A stretch of DNA of 48,273 nt from NCBI GenBank assembly GCA_030446685.1, contig JAUJMV010000004.1:141265-189537 (forward strand). The letters run 5' to 3'. This DNA comes from Thermomicrobiales bacterium. Lineage in GTDB: Bacteria; Chloroflexota; Chloroflexia; Thermomicrobiales; CADCWN01. Position numbers and translations under genes: made by a program. A model generated the notes under the pieces. The model did not search any database and was not told where the DNA came from. It saw only the letters and a list, made by a program, of their open reading frames with translations. Positions 28,959-37,502 of this stretch are shown here, piece after piece (within the stretch, counting starts at the first letter, position 1; each line of letters starts with the position of its first letter).

Positions 28959-29771
28959 GTGGTCCGCGGGGAGGCGATCGTGCGGGACGCGCCGGGCGCC
29001 TGGAGCGTGGCGGTCTATCGGGGCGATGGCGAGGCGCTGTGGGAGCGGGCGGCGCACGAGCCGCGCGTCGCCGCCAGCACGATCAAGCTGGCGGTGCTGG
29101 TCGCGCTCTTCCGTGCGATCGACGCCGGCCGCTTGCGCCTCGATGAGACGCGCGCGGTGGCGGCGGCGGACAAGGTCGGGGGCAGCGGGGTGCTGCGCGC
29201 CCTCCACGACGGGCTGGCGCTGACGCTGGACGATCTGGCGTACCTGATGATCGCGATCAGCGACAACACCGCCTCGAACCTGCTGATCGACGCCGTCGGG
29301 CTGGCGCGTGTCAACGCGGCGATCCGCGACCTGGGGCTGCGCGGCACGGCGCTCGGCCGCCGCTTCCGGGGGCGCGCGGCGCGGGCGGGCGAGCCGGAGA
29401 ACATCACCACCGCCGCCGACCTGGCGCGGCTCCTGCGGGCGATCTTGGCCGGTCGCGCCGCCGGCGCCGATGCCAGCGCCCGAATGCTGGCGCTCCTCCA
29501 CGAGCAGCAGCACCGCGACCGCCTGGCGCGCTCCCTGCCGCCCGCCGTGACCTACGCCGGCAAGGGCGGCACCCTGCCCGGCCTCGCGCTCGATGCGGGC
29601 ATCCTCTTCGCCCCGCGCGGCCCGCTGATCGTCGCGGCGCTGGCCGCCGACCTGCCGGCGCCGTTTGCCGCCGACGAGCCGATGGGCCGCCTGGCGCTGG
29701 CGGCGCTCGGCGAGTGGGGCGGCTTGGCCGACGACGGCGCGACGCTGGCCGGCGGCCGGGCGGCGGGGTGA
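28959..29771 (+). CDS. Class A beta-lactamase-like serine hydrolase
   Basis: Penicillin-recognising fold, 270 residues, no signal peptide visible. Motif 1 is STIK in AASTIKLAVLVALF, motif 2 is SDN in ISDNTASNLLID, and motif 3 is KGG (YAGKGGTLPG) where class A enzymes have KTG or KSG. ENITTAADLARLL follows the omega-loop area, but I do not see a clear ExxLN with the general-base Glu, so true beta-lactamase activity is doubtful. GTG 28959 is chosen because GGAGGAGG lies 10 nt upstream. ATG 28951 is closer but in another frame. The next gene starts 4 nt after the stop, suggesting an operon with the TIM-barrel protein. Confidence 0.85.
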   Translation: MVRGEAIVRDAPGAWSVAVYRGDGEALWERAAHEPRVAASTIKLAVLVALFRAIDAGRLRLDETRAVAAADKVGGSGVLRALHDGLALTLDDLAYLMIAISDNTASNLLIDAVGLARVNAAIRDLGLRGTALGRRFRGRAARAGEPENITTAADLARLLRAILAGRAAGADASARMLALLHEQQHRDRLARSLPPAVTYAGKGGTLPGLALDAGILFAPRGPLIVAALAADLPAPFAADEPMGRLALAALGEWGGLADDGATLAGGRAAG

Positions 29772-29775
29772 GCGC

Positions 29776-30654
29776 ATGACCGAGACGCCGACCGCCCGAA
29801 TGGCGCCGATCCAGATCGGGATGAACGCGCGGCTCTACCCCGGCTTCTGGCGTCCCGCGCGCGAGGAGGTCGCCTTCGCGCGCGCACTGGGCTTCGCCTG
29901 GCTCCAGTTCCCCGGCCCCGAACACGGCCTCGACGCGGACCGCCTCGGCGATCCGCCGCGGGTCGTGGCCGCGGCCCTCCAGGGGGCCGGGATCGGCGCG
30001 GTGATGGAGATCGGTGTGCAGATCGATGCGGCGGGGCGGACGGCGGCGGGCCGCACGCCGCTCGACGCGCTGCGGGCGAACCTGCCCGCGATCGCCGCCC
30101 TGCGCTGCGCCCGCGTCCACTGGCACCTGGCCCCGGCGGTGGGATTCGATGCGGATGCGGCGGATGCGCCGCGCGAGATGGAAGAGTCCCTGCGACCGCA
30201 GTTCGCCGCGGCGGTTGCACTGGCGGCGCGGCACGGCTTCCGCTTCGGCGTCGAGCACAACGAGCCGCGGCTCGGCCTCTACGCCACGCCGGCGCGCTGC
30301 GCGGCGATCCTGGACGCCGTGCCGGGTCTCGGCTTCGTCTGGGACATCAACCACGCAACGCCCGAGCAGGTGGGCGGCTACCTGGCGCTGACGCCGCGCA
30401 TGACGCTGCTGCACATCTCCGACACGCCGCTGCCGGCCGTCAACGCGCACTTGCCGCTCGGCCTGGGCACGGTCGACCTGGCGGCGTACTGCCGCGAGCT
30501 GCTGGCGCGCGGCTTCCGCGGCCCGGCGATTCTCGAGATCGGTGGCCTCCCCCAGTCGGGCGGCTACGGGCGCGACACCGACGCGGCGCTGGCCGACTCG
30601 CGCGAGCGACTGCGGCGCGCGGTCGACACGGCGTCTGTGAGCGATGGATTCTAA
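29776..30654 (+). CDS. Sugar phosphate isomerase/epimerase-like TIM-barrel protein
   Basis: 292 residues of the AP-endonuclease-2 superfamily (xylose isomerase-like TIM barrel), which includes sugar epimerases and hydroxypyruvate isomerases. Barrel strands are readable: IQIGMNARLYPGFW, ALGFAWLQFPGPEHGLD, CARVHWHLAP, FRFGVEHNEPRLGL with the conserved Glu-His pair, LGFVWDINHA (Asp-x-Asn-His), MTLLHISDT (His-x-x-Asp) and GPAILEIGG (Glu). These are the usual metal ligands of the fold. ATG 29776 follows the upstream stop by 4 nt, so coupling is likely. The substrate cannot be inferred. Confidence 0.88.
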   Translation: MTETPTARMAPIQIGMNARLYPGFWRPAREEVAFARALGFAWLQFPGPEHGLDADRLGDPPRVVAAALQGAGIGAVMEIGVQIDAAGRTAAGRTPLDALRANLPAIAALRCARVHWHLAPAVGFDADAADAPREMEESLRPQFAAAVALAARHGFRFGVEHNEPRLGLYATPARCAAILDAVPGLGFVWDINHATPEQVGGYLALTPRMTLLHISDTPLPAVNAHLPLGLGTVDLAAYCRELLARGFRGPAILEIGGLPQSGGYGRDTDAALADSRERLRRAVDTASVSDGF

Positions 30655-30724
30655 CCAGCCGGTCCCGCAACGACCCGTGCCTGACGGCTCCCCCGTCGCT
30701 CTTCGCTCCCGCCGCCCGCCACCC

Positions 30725-31447
30725 TCAGCGCCCGTACCCGCCGAAGGTGCGCGGGGTGGCCGTGCGGTAATCGCGGCGGCGGAAGAGGAAGACCAGCAGG
30801 GCGCCGATGACCAGCCCGCCGATGTGCGCCCAGAACGCCGTCCCGCCGGTCTCCTGCGTCCGCACGCCGAGCGTGCCGATCCCCTCCACCAGTTGCAGCA
30901 GGAACCAGACGCCGATCACCAGGATCGCCGGCAGGTAGACGAAGGTGACGAAGAAGCCGAGCCAGATCAGCGTGCGCACCGTCGCGCCCGGGAACATCAC
31001 CAGGTAGGCGCCCATCACCCCGGCGATCGCGCCGCTGGCTCCGACCATCGGGATGGTCGAGTTGACGTTGAGGGCGATTTGCGCCAGCGCCGCCCCAATC
31101 CCGCAGATCAGGTAGAAGAGCAGGAACTTGAGGTGCCCGAACGCGCTCTCGACGTTGTCGCCGAAGACCCAGAGGTAGAGCATGTTGCCGCCCAGGTGCA
31201 GCAACCCGCCGTGCATGAAGACCGAAGTAAAGAGCGTGACCCAGATCGGCAGCACGATCAGCGGCTCGAGATCGGTCCCCCGCGTGATCTCCTGCGGCAC
31301 CGCGCCCCACTGCATGATGAACCGCTCGATCTGGCCCTGCGGCAGCGAGAATTGGTAGAGGAAGACCAGCACGTTGACCGCGATCAGCGCGTAGGTCACG
31401 AAAGGGAAGCCGCGCCGCTCCCCCGCGTAGTCGCCGATTGGGATCAT
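30725..31447 (-). CDS. Rhomboid family intramembrane serine protease
   Basis: Cleaves transmembrane substrates within the bilayer. 240 residues with six or more helices. The catalytic Ser is in VGASGAIAGVMGAYLV (GxSG, helix 4) and the His is in TAFWAHIGGLVIGALL (helix 6). The L1 loop has a His-rich FTSVFMHGGLLHLGGNMLYL, and the conserved oxyanion-side Asn is in GGNMLYLWVFGDNVE. ATG 31447 has AAGGAG 7 nt upstream. A longer open frame to 31540 lacks a site. The gene stands alone, with small leftward membrane genes upstream. Confidence 0.93.
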   Translation of the reverse strand: MIPIGDYAGERRGFPFVTYALIAVNVLVFLYQFSLPQGQIERFIMQWGAVPQEITRGTDLEPLIVLPIWVTLFTSVFMHGGLLHLGGNMLYLWVFGDNVESAFGHLKFLLFYLICGIGAALAQIALNVNSTIPMVGASGAIAGVMGAYLVMFPGATVRTLIWLGFFVTFVYLPAILVIGVWFLLQLVEGIGTLGVRTQETGGTAFWAHIGGLVIGALLVFLFRRRDYRTATPRTFGGYGR

Positions 31448-31639
31448 CGCCTCGCTCCTTCGCCAACGCTCCCGCGAGCACAGCCCCGGCGCGGGATTGG
31501 GGGACGCCCCGCCCCAGGCCGAGCACCCGCCGACCGACAAAAGTACGGCGCAGCAGGCGACGCGCGCCGCCTACTACGCCGATACGCTTCACCCGCCGGC
31601 GAGGTTACGTCGGTCGAGATATGGCCGGGACTACCCGTG

Positions 31640-31888
31640 TTACTGCGCCGCGCCGCTGGCCGCGCCGCCGGCCTGCGCGGGGGGGGCGCTGCCCTCCTGC
31701 GGCTGGGGCGAGCCGCCCTGCGCCTCGGACGAACTGCCCAGGACGGTGTCGAGCAGGCTGTTGACCCCGCTGCCGATCCAGCCCATGACCTGCTGGCGGG
31801 TCTCGTTGCCGGGGCGCGGCGCGAGGAAGAGCCCGACCAGCAACCCGTAGGTGAAATACTTGAACCCCGTGCGCAGCACTCGCAGCAT
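31640..31888 (-). CDS. Small YtxH-like membrane protein (82 aa)
   Basis: MLRVLRTGFKYFTYGLLVGL forms a short membrane segment followed by FLAPRPGNETRQQVMGWIGS, the YtxH-type anchor-plus-basic stretch. It then ends in a Gln/Pro/Ala-rich tail. ATG 31888 has AAGGAGGGG upstream. Such proteins are general-stress related in Firmicutes; a role here is unknown. It is probably co-transcribed with the next leftward gene, which lies 72 nt upstream. Confidence 0.75.
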   Translation of the reverse strand: MLRVLRTGFKYFTYGLLVGLFLAPRPGNETRQQVMGWIGSGVNSLLDTVLGSSSEAQGGSPQPQEGSAPPAQAGGAASGAAQ

Positions 31889-31960
31889 CGCTCCCCTCCT
31901 TGTTCTCCGATCCGCCGCGCCTCACGCCGCGGGTTCCATCGCCCGCCGTACCCGGTCCGC

Positions 31961-32398
31961 TCAGTCCCGCCGCACCGGCTCCGACGTCACCGGGGTGAAG
32001 GTGATCGACTCGCCCGGCGCCAGCGTCGTGCGGCGGGTGCCGGTCAGCTCGCGCACCCGCTCGCGCGCGGCGGCCACGGCCGGGGAAGCGGCGATCTGCT
32101 GGATGCGCCCTCGGAGCGCGACGATCTGCTTGTTGACGGCCTCTGACGCGCTGACAGGGCGCACATAGCCGCTGTCGGGCCGCGCGTAAGTGCCGCCGTC
32201 GAGATGATCGGGGATCCGGCCGCCCGACCCGCCGGCGCCATCCCCGGACAGCCGCTCGGCCAGTTGCTCGCGCGTCTGTTCGCCGGAGAGCGGCGTCAGC
32301 AGCAGCGTGCCGACCGCGCCGCCGAGCGCGCCGAGCACGATCCCGGTCATGAAGGCGGTGTTGTGCTGCTCGTCCGCCCGCGCCCTCGCCCTCGCCAT
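31961..32398 (-). CDS. YtxH domain-containing protein (145 aa)
   Basis: The N-terminus MARARARADEQHNTAFMTGI leads to one membrane helix (VLGALGGAVGTLLLTPLSGE) and TREQLAERL, the typical YtxH layout. The C-terminal half is helical (KQIVALRGRIQQIAASPAVA) and ends in a hydrophilic tail. ATG 32398 has GGGAGGGG upstream. Divergent from the methyltransferase gene, with a composite repeat between them. Confidence 0.8.
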   Translation of the reverse strand: MARARARADEQHNTAFMTGIVLGALGGAVGTLLLTPLSGEQTREQLAERLSGDGAGGSGGRIPDHLDGGTYARPDSGYVRPVSASEAVNKQIVALRGRIQQIAASPAVAAARERVRELTGTRRTTLAPGESITFTPVTSEPVRRD

Positions 32399-32604
32399 GC
32401 GTCGCCCCTCCCTCGTCCGCGGCCTCACCCGGGCCACCCGCCACGACCCCGACCAGCGTCGCGCGTACTCTACTACGCGGCTCATGGCAACACCAGCCGC
32501 GCGGCGCGACGGCTGACACCATCCCGGCCAGAGCATGCCGCGTGCCACGCCTGCCGGGAGCGCGGGGCGCGGGGTGCGGGCCGTAAACCGATCTCTCTGG
32601 GGTG

Positions 32605-32667
32605 CGTAGGGGGATCGCGTGGGCTCGCGCTTTGCCGGGGCGTGGGCGTACGCAATACGCCCCTACG
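32605..32667. repeat. Degenerate palindrome c of composite repeat
   Basis: Starts GTGCGTAGGGG and ends ATACGCCCCTACGT like the element at 7060-7123, with nearly the same length (63 against 64 nt). The inner left arm no longer pairs with the right one. Confidence 0.75.
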
Positions 32668-32677
32668 TTTCCCAGGC

Positions 32678-32712
32678 GCCGTCGCCCATCGCCCACCACC
32701 CACCGCCCACGG
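32678..32712. repeat. Heptamer array CCCATCG, CCCACCA, CCCACCG, CCCACGG
   Basis: The four clear units begin 17 nt after palindrome c, at 32685, preceded by one weak unit. It shares the exact unit CCCACCG with the array at 7141. Confidence 0.82.
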
Positions 32713-32722
32713 GCCGATGCCG

Positions 32723-32728
32723 TATACT
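32723..32728 (+). promoter_or_regulatory. -10 element placed for a leaderless mRNA
   Basis: TATACT with only 6 nt before the ATG at 32735. Transcription would start at or within a base or two of the start codon, so no ribosome site is possible. No clear -35. Confidence 0.5.
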
Positions 32729-32734
32729 ACCCCC

Positions 32735-33922
32735 ATGACCGAGGGCGGGGGGCGTGCGACAGGCTGGGACGAGAGCAACGCGGCGCTGGTCGCGGCCCTC
32801 CGCGACGAGATCCGCGCCGCCGGGCGGGTCACCTTCGCCCGCTACATGGAGCGCGCGCTCTACGACCCGGCGCACGGCTACTACACCGGCCCCGCGGTGC
32901 GCGCCGGGCGCGGCGGCGACTTCCTCACCGCGCCCGAGCTGTCGCCCTTCTTCGGTCGTTGCCTCGCCCGCCAGTTGCGGCAGGTCTGGACCGTGCTGGA
33001 CCGCCCGGACCCCTTCACGGTCATCGAGTACGGCGCCGGCGGCGGCCGCCTCGCGCTCGACCTCCTCGCCGACGCGCGGGCCGAGGCGCCCGACTTCGCC
33101 GCCGCCCTGCGCTACGTGCTGCACGAGGCCAACCCCCACCGTCGCGCCGCCGCCGGCGACCTGCTGGACGCGTCCGGCTTCGCCGGGCGGATCGCGCTCG
33201 AAGCGCCCGCGGACGCCTCGCCGGAGGGGGCACCGGTCGCGGGGGCGGTGATCGCCAACGAGTTCGTCGACGCCCTGCCGGTCCACCGGGTCGTCGGGCG
33301 GGGCGGCGCGCTGCTGGAGCGGTACGTCCGCTGGGACGAGGGCCGGGACTGGTTCGCCGAGGAGACCGCCGCGCCCTCCACTCCGGCGCTCGCGGCGGCG
33401 CTGGCGGCGGGCGGGGTGACGCTGGCCGAGGGGCAGCAGGCCGAGGTCAACCTGGCGGCGGGCGACTGGCTCCGCGCCGCGGCGGGGCGGCTGGCGCGCG
33501 GCCTCCTCCTGACGATCGACTACGGCTACCCGACCGCCGAACTCTACGCCCCGGCCCGGCGGGAGGGCACCTTCCTCTGCTACTACCAGCACACCGCCAA
33601 CGACGACCCCTACGCGCGCGTCGGCTACCAGGACATGACCGCGCACGTCGATTTCGGCGCCCTGGAGCGCGCCGGCGCGGCGCTCGACCTGGCGCCGCTC
33701 GGCCTGACCACGCAGGCCGAGTTCCTCACCAATCTCGGCCTCGGCGAGCTGCTCGTCGCGACCCAGACGCCGGGGCGCGCGCTGGACGACTACCTCGCCG
33801 ACCGCGCCGCCGTCCTGTCGCTGATCGATCCGGGCGGCATGGGGCGCTTCCGCGTCCTCGCGCAGGGCCGTAATCTCGCCCCGGCGGCCCCGCTCGTCGG
33901 CTTCGCCGCCGCGATCCTCTAG
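32735..33922 (+). CDS. MidA/NDUFAF7-like SAM-dependent methyltransferase
   Basis: 395-residue class I methyltransferase of the DUF185 family. In mitochondria the homologue NDUFAF7 methylates an arginine of complex I; bacterial targets are less clear. The family opening is TFARYMERALYDPAHGYYTG, then GGDFLTAPELSPFFGRCLAR. The SAM motif I is VIEYGAGGGRLALDLL. Motif-like ANEFVDALPVHRVV carries the conserved NE-x-x-DALP. Then come LLTIDYGYP, YYQHTANDDPYARVG and YQDMTAHVDF. Length is normal and the frame intact. ATG 32735 has no ribosome site but has TATACT 6 nt before it, so translation is probably leaderless. Confidence 0.92.
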   Translation: MTEGGGRATGWDESNAALVAALRDEIRAAGRVTFARYMERALYDPAHGYYTGPAVRAGRGGDFLTAPELSPFFGRCLARQLRQVWTVLDRPDPFTVIEYGAGGGRLALDLLADARAEAPDFAAALRYVLHEANPHRRAAAGDLLDASGFAGRIALEAPADASPEGAPVAGAVIANEFVDALPVHRVVGRGGALLERYVRWDEGRDWFAEETAAPSTPALAAALAAGGVTLAEGQQAEVNLAAGDWLRAAAGRLARGLLLTIDYGYPTAELYAPARREGTFLCYYQHTANDDPYARVGYQDMTAHVDFGALERAGAALDLAPLGLTTQAEFLTNLGLGELLVATQTPGRALDDYLADRAAVLSLIDPGGMGRFRVLAQGRNLAPAAPLVGFAAAIL

Positions 33923-34274
33923 CGCCGCCGCGCGCGGGCCACCTCCCACTCCCCCGCCTCGGCCACCCGGCCGCGAACACCTGTCCGAACGATCAGTCCG
34001 GGATACGACTGATGGCCGCTCGCGAACTATCCCGACGGCGGACGCGCGGGCGCCGAGGCTCCGGTACACTGTGGGTAATGTAATCGGACGCCACGCTTCA
34101 GCACGTCGAATACGGAGGGAGCGTCACAGCAGACGGATCGAACGGCGTCATTGAGTATTACAGCATCCTCCTACATCCCCCATCTTTCCTCCCTACCTGG
34201 GCCGCGGTCTCCCTCACCGCGGCCCTCCTCTTTGTTCTCGCGCGACGGTGCTGGGAAACTAACTACCCCACCGC
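33923..34274. other. Intergenic region between the methyltransferase and recombinase genes
   Basis: No gene recognised in 352 nt. It contains TACACT near 34,060 and a terminator-like hairpin (34199-34225). It would be the natural place for an attachment site next to the recombinase C-terminus, but I found no tRNA and no repeat to define one. Confidence 0.35.
34199..34225 (+). terminator. Hairpin followed by a pyrimidine-rich tail
   Basis: GGGCCGCGGT pairs perfectly with ACCGCGGCCC around a 7-nt CTCCCTC loop, followed by TCCTCTTTGTTCT. Confidence 0.6.
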
Positions 34275-35405
34275 CTACTTGACAGCCACCGTGACAGCCA
34301 CCGGGCCGTCGTCGTCCTCCACGATCGAGCGTCTCGGCCACGTCCGCTGCATGTTCGGCAGGACGTGGCTGTAGATGTCCATCGTGATCCCGATGTTGGC
34401 GTGGCCGAGCCGTTCCTGCACGATCTTCGGGTGGACGCCGGCCGCGAAGAGCAGGGTCGCCGCGCTGTGGCGCAGGTCGTGGAAGCGGATGTCCCGCAGG
34501 CCGGCGCACACCAGCAGCTTCTTGAAGGAGCGCTCGGTGACGTGGTTGCGCAGGAACGGCTTGCCGACCCGTTGGCGACCAGGTCGAGGTCGTGCCAGGT
34601 CGGCCCCGCCAGGAGGCGCGCCTCGCGCTGACGCAGGCGGTGCTTCCTCGAGCGCGTCCAGCGCCTCTTTGATCGAGCGGCGCGACGCATCGTGTCGCGC
34701 AGGACCATCCCGGCGCCGGGGCTGCGGCGCGCCTGGCGCTGCACCGTCAGCATGCCGGTCCTCGAAGTCGATGTCGGACCACTTGAGGCCCAGCAGCTCC
34801 CCCAGCCGCATCCCGGTCGTCAGGCAGAGCAGGTAGAGCGGGTAGAGGCGATCCGCCCTGGCCGCGGCGAGGAAGCGGCGGATCTCGTCGGCGTCGAGCG
34901 GCCGGATCTCGTGGTTCGGCACCCGCGGCGCGTCGATCAGCTCGGTCGGGTTGCGGGCGATCAGGCCCAGCCGCACCGCCTGCTTGAGCGCGCCGTGCAG
35001 CAGGGTGTGGACGTGCCGCACCGTCTGCGGGGCCAGCCCGCGGCGCAGCAGGCCGGCGTAGAGGCGCGAGAGGTCCTGCGGTGCGAGCTTCGCCTGTCCG
35101 ATCGCGGGCGCGATCTGGTGCGCGATGAGCTCGCCGTACCGCTCGCGCGTGCTCGCCCAGCCCGTGCTTGCCCTCCAGCCACGAGGCGAGGAACTGCGCC
35201 ACCGTCTGCCGGTCGGTCGCCAGGGGCAGCCCGCGGTCGAGGTCGCGCCTGGCGGCGTTCATCTTCCAGAACCTCGCGCTGGGTCTTGCCGTAGTACGTC
35301 TTGCGGGCGCGCTTGCCGTCGGGGCCGAAGCCGAGGCTCAGTTGCCCCATCCAGCGCCCGTCGCCCCGCTGGGTGATCGTGCCTTCGTTCGGGCCGCGTG
35401 GCCAT
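34275..35405 (-). pseudogene. Tyrosine recombinase / phage-type integrase, frameshifted
   Basis: Site-specific recombinase. The start at ATG 35405 has AAGGAGG 6 nt upstream. N-terminal AP2-like binding domain: EGTITQRGDGRWMGQLSLGF, KTYYGKTQREVL. Core-binding SAM-like part: TVAQFLASWLEGKHGLG, then a damaged stretch. Catalytic domain: Arg in LTTGMRLGELLGLKW, His-x-x-Arg in IRFHDLRHSAATLL, LGHANIGITMDIYSHV with the Tyr nucleophile. The stop is TAG 34275. Frames break near 35,390, 35,270, 35,160, 34,750 and 34,600. All catalytic residues are still readable. It marks the left side of an accessory island. Confidence 0.85.
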
Positions 35406-35756
35406 GCCGATCCTCCTTCTTGTGGTGCCGTTCCGGTCGTCCTGGGGTTCCTGGTGCGGCCTGCGGGGGTGGGGCTACGGCGGGTGCATCGGGTCCTCCT
35501 TGGGGCTACGCGTTCGGGTCGAGCCCTCGTCCGTCGGACCTGGAGCAGGATGCTCCTGCCCGACTGGCGAAGTCCGGGGTGGAGCGGTCGAGCCGCAGCG
35601 AGGACCCTTCTTGATCCGGGCGGGGGGCGTGGGGGCGAAGCCCCCGCAGCGGCGGGTGCCGCGCGCACGTGACCCGCCCCCGGCCGGGAACTATTACAGG
35701 GTGGTGGCGCCGCAGGCCACCACCCCGCCGGTGGGGCGTCGCGACCGCTGGCACGA
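35406..35756. other. Leader region of the recombinase gene, hairpin-rich
   Basis: Read leftward it holds a tiny ORF (ATG CAC CCG CCG TAG at about 35,490) with a perfect AAGGAGG site, and GGGGGC/GCCCCC hairpins near 35,630. A 10-bp perfect hairpin with a 7-nt loop lies at 35699-35725. No longer gene is convincing. Confidence 0.4.
35699..35725. repeat. Perfect 10-bp hairpin GGGTGGTGGC / GCCACCACCC
   Basis: The arms at 35699-35708 and 35716-35725 flank a 7-nt loop. It lies just outside the MITE-like element. Confidence 0.6.
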
Positions 35757-36107
35757 GAATCGTCGGTAGTGGGTCAATGTGGATCGCCCGCACGCGCCCT
35801 CGACCAGCACTGCGTCGGATAGTTGACGTGCAGTGCCACTATGGACATGACCAGACGTTCCATCGAGGTCGCCCGGCGTGCCGTGGGGTACGGATCGAGG
35901 CCGTTGTCTATCGGCACGTCCTGGAACACGGGCCGGCCACGGCGGCGGCCTCGCCGTGGCGCTCGGGCAGGATGCGCGCGCTGATCGGCGCGATCCTGGC
36001 CCGCCTGCTCGACGCGCGGCGCTTCGTGGTGGCGCGTGAATCCAACCCGTGTATGATGTGGCCCCCGCGCAATCCCCCGACTGGCTTGACCCACTACCGG
36101 AATCGTC
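35757..36107. mobile_element. MITE-like element with 13-14-bp terminal inverted repeats and 8-bp direct repeats
   Basis: CGGTAGTGGGTCAA at 35764-35777 is repeated inverted at 36086-36099. GAATCGTC flanks the element as a direct repeat (35757-35764 and 36100-36107, overlapping the left terminal repeat by one base). The interior (about 310 nt) has no recognisable transposase; a rightward fragment VDVQCHYGHDQTFHRGRPA looks faintly zinc-ribbon-like. It could be a non-autonomous element or an internally deleted IS. Confidence 0.78.
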
Positions 36108-36281
36108 GGGAGCCGGCAACCGCCTCGTTGCGGAGGGCGAACCACTGTCCGGCGGTAGGCGTCACCTCTTGACGCCTCATGTCGGCAGGGTACACATGAA
36201 TCAGCACGACGATGCCTCAGGCGACGGCAGGGCTATTGCACCCTCGGTTGGCTCCGCGATGTCCGCGCGCGTCCGGTCGTC

Positions 36282-37106
36282 ATGAACATCGAGGGCTCGC
36301 TATCCGCTACCTCTGGTTGGGCATCCTGGGGCTCCTGGTGGCGGCTTACCCGCGAGGTCGAGGTGGGCTCGCCACGATGAGCGCGCCCACGGCCACCCCG
36401 GCGATCACACCGTTCCCGCCGGCATCGACGGCTCGCCGCCACGGCCACCCCGATCCCGCCGAGGCCGACCGCCGCGCCGATCCCGCGCGAGGCGGCGAGG
36501 GTCGTGAGCGTCACCGACGGGGACACGATCAAGGTGGAGTTCCCCGACGGCCGGCACGGGATCGACACCCCGGAGACGAAGGACCCCGCGCACCGCGGTG
36601 GAGTGCTTCGGCGCGGAGGCGAGCGCGAAGAACGCGAACTGGTCGAGGGCCGCCCCGCCCTGGAGAAGGACATCAGCGAGCGCGACCGGTACGACCGCTC
36701 CTCCGCTCGTCTCGTGGGCGACGACGGGATCACCTGCCACGCCATGAGTGGGGCTTCGCCGCGTCCTCCAGCTACCCGCCCGACGTGCGCCACCAGGACA
36801 CCTTCGGCCTTGTGGGGTCGGCCTGCGCCGGGCCGCACCGCCGCTCGCCTGGAACCCAGCCGCGGCCAGTCGTCTCGACCGCCACGCCGACGCCCAGGCG
36901 CACGGGCGACGCCGACGCCGAAGGCGACGCATCCAGCCAGCACCCATCACATGCCCGGCCAACCGGCGGCTTTAGCTGCCCCGCCGGCTACCCGGCAACG
37001 GAGGGCAACCTCACCACCAGCTCGGGCGACGCGATTTACCACGCCGGTGCTTACAGGCCGACGCACGGCGCTATCGACGCGCGCCCCGCCGCGCTCGCAG
37101 CGCTGA
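36282..37106 (+). pseudogene. Thermonuclease family protein (SNase-like), decayed
   Basis: Calcium-dependent secreted nuclease family. A possible hydrophobic leader is RYLWLGILGLLVAA, seen in one frame after ATG 36282. The SNase core follows: VVSVTDGDTIKVEFPDGR, GIDTPETKDP with catalytic Asp/Glu, VECFGAEASAKN, LEKDISERDRY, GFAASSSYPPDVRHQDTF. A Pro/Thr-rich linker and a C-terminal FSCPAGYP-GNLTTSSGDAIYH block end it, like the YHVPGGAYY module seen at the end of some bacterial nucleases. The segment with the catalytic VRLIG Arg between PDGR and GIDTPE is missing. Several frame changes occur. Non-functional as written. Confidence 0.68.
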
Positions 37107-37502
37107 TCCGCGACGCTGCTCTGTGTGTACCCCTGTCCGGCGTGGTCGCTCATCCGCCGCCCCGCCGGCGCCTGCTGGCTCTCTCCGCGGGCCGCCTCCC
37201 TCCCTCCCCTCGCGCTCCCCCGCCATTGGCCAGCGCCTCGCCAGGTTCACCCCTCGCGCATTGGCGGGGAGGTGGCGTTCAGCCGCGAGGCCGAGGGCTA
37301 GAGGCGACAACCCGGTGAGGAACGCTGCGGCACAGGTCAACAGCCTACGGGGTTCCGCTGCTCGCGGCGTGAGTGGTGGACTCGGATTTTGCTTGACCCC
37401 GCCCTCACCCCCCTCCCTCCCTTCCGCGTCAGCCCGGCGTCGCCGCCACGGTCGGCCGGGCGGCGGTGGATTGTGGAGGGAGGGGATGAGAGCGTGCCCG
37501 GA
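37107..37502. other. Region without a recognised gene
   Basis: 396 nt, GC-rich, with C/T-rich runs near 37,190 and 37,400. No supported ORF, promoter or repeat noticed. Confidence 0.4.

Noticed and set aside
34060..34230. A tRNA gene as the attachment site for the recombinase
   Set aside because: No T-loop or acceptor stem pairing could be made out.
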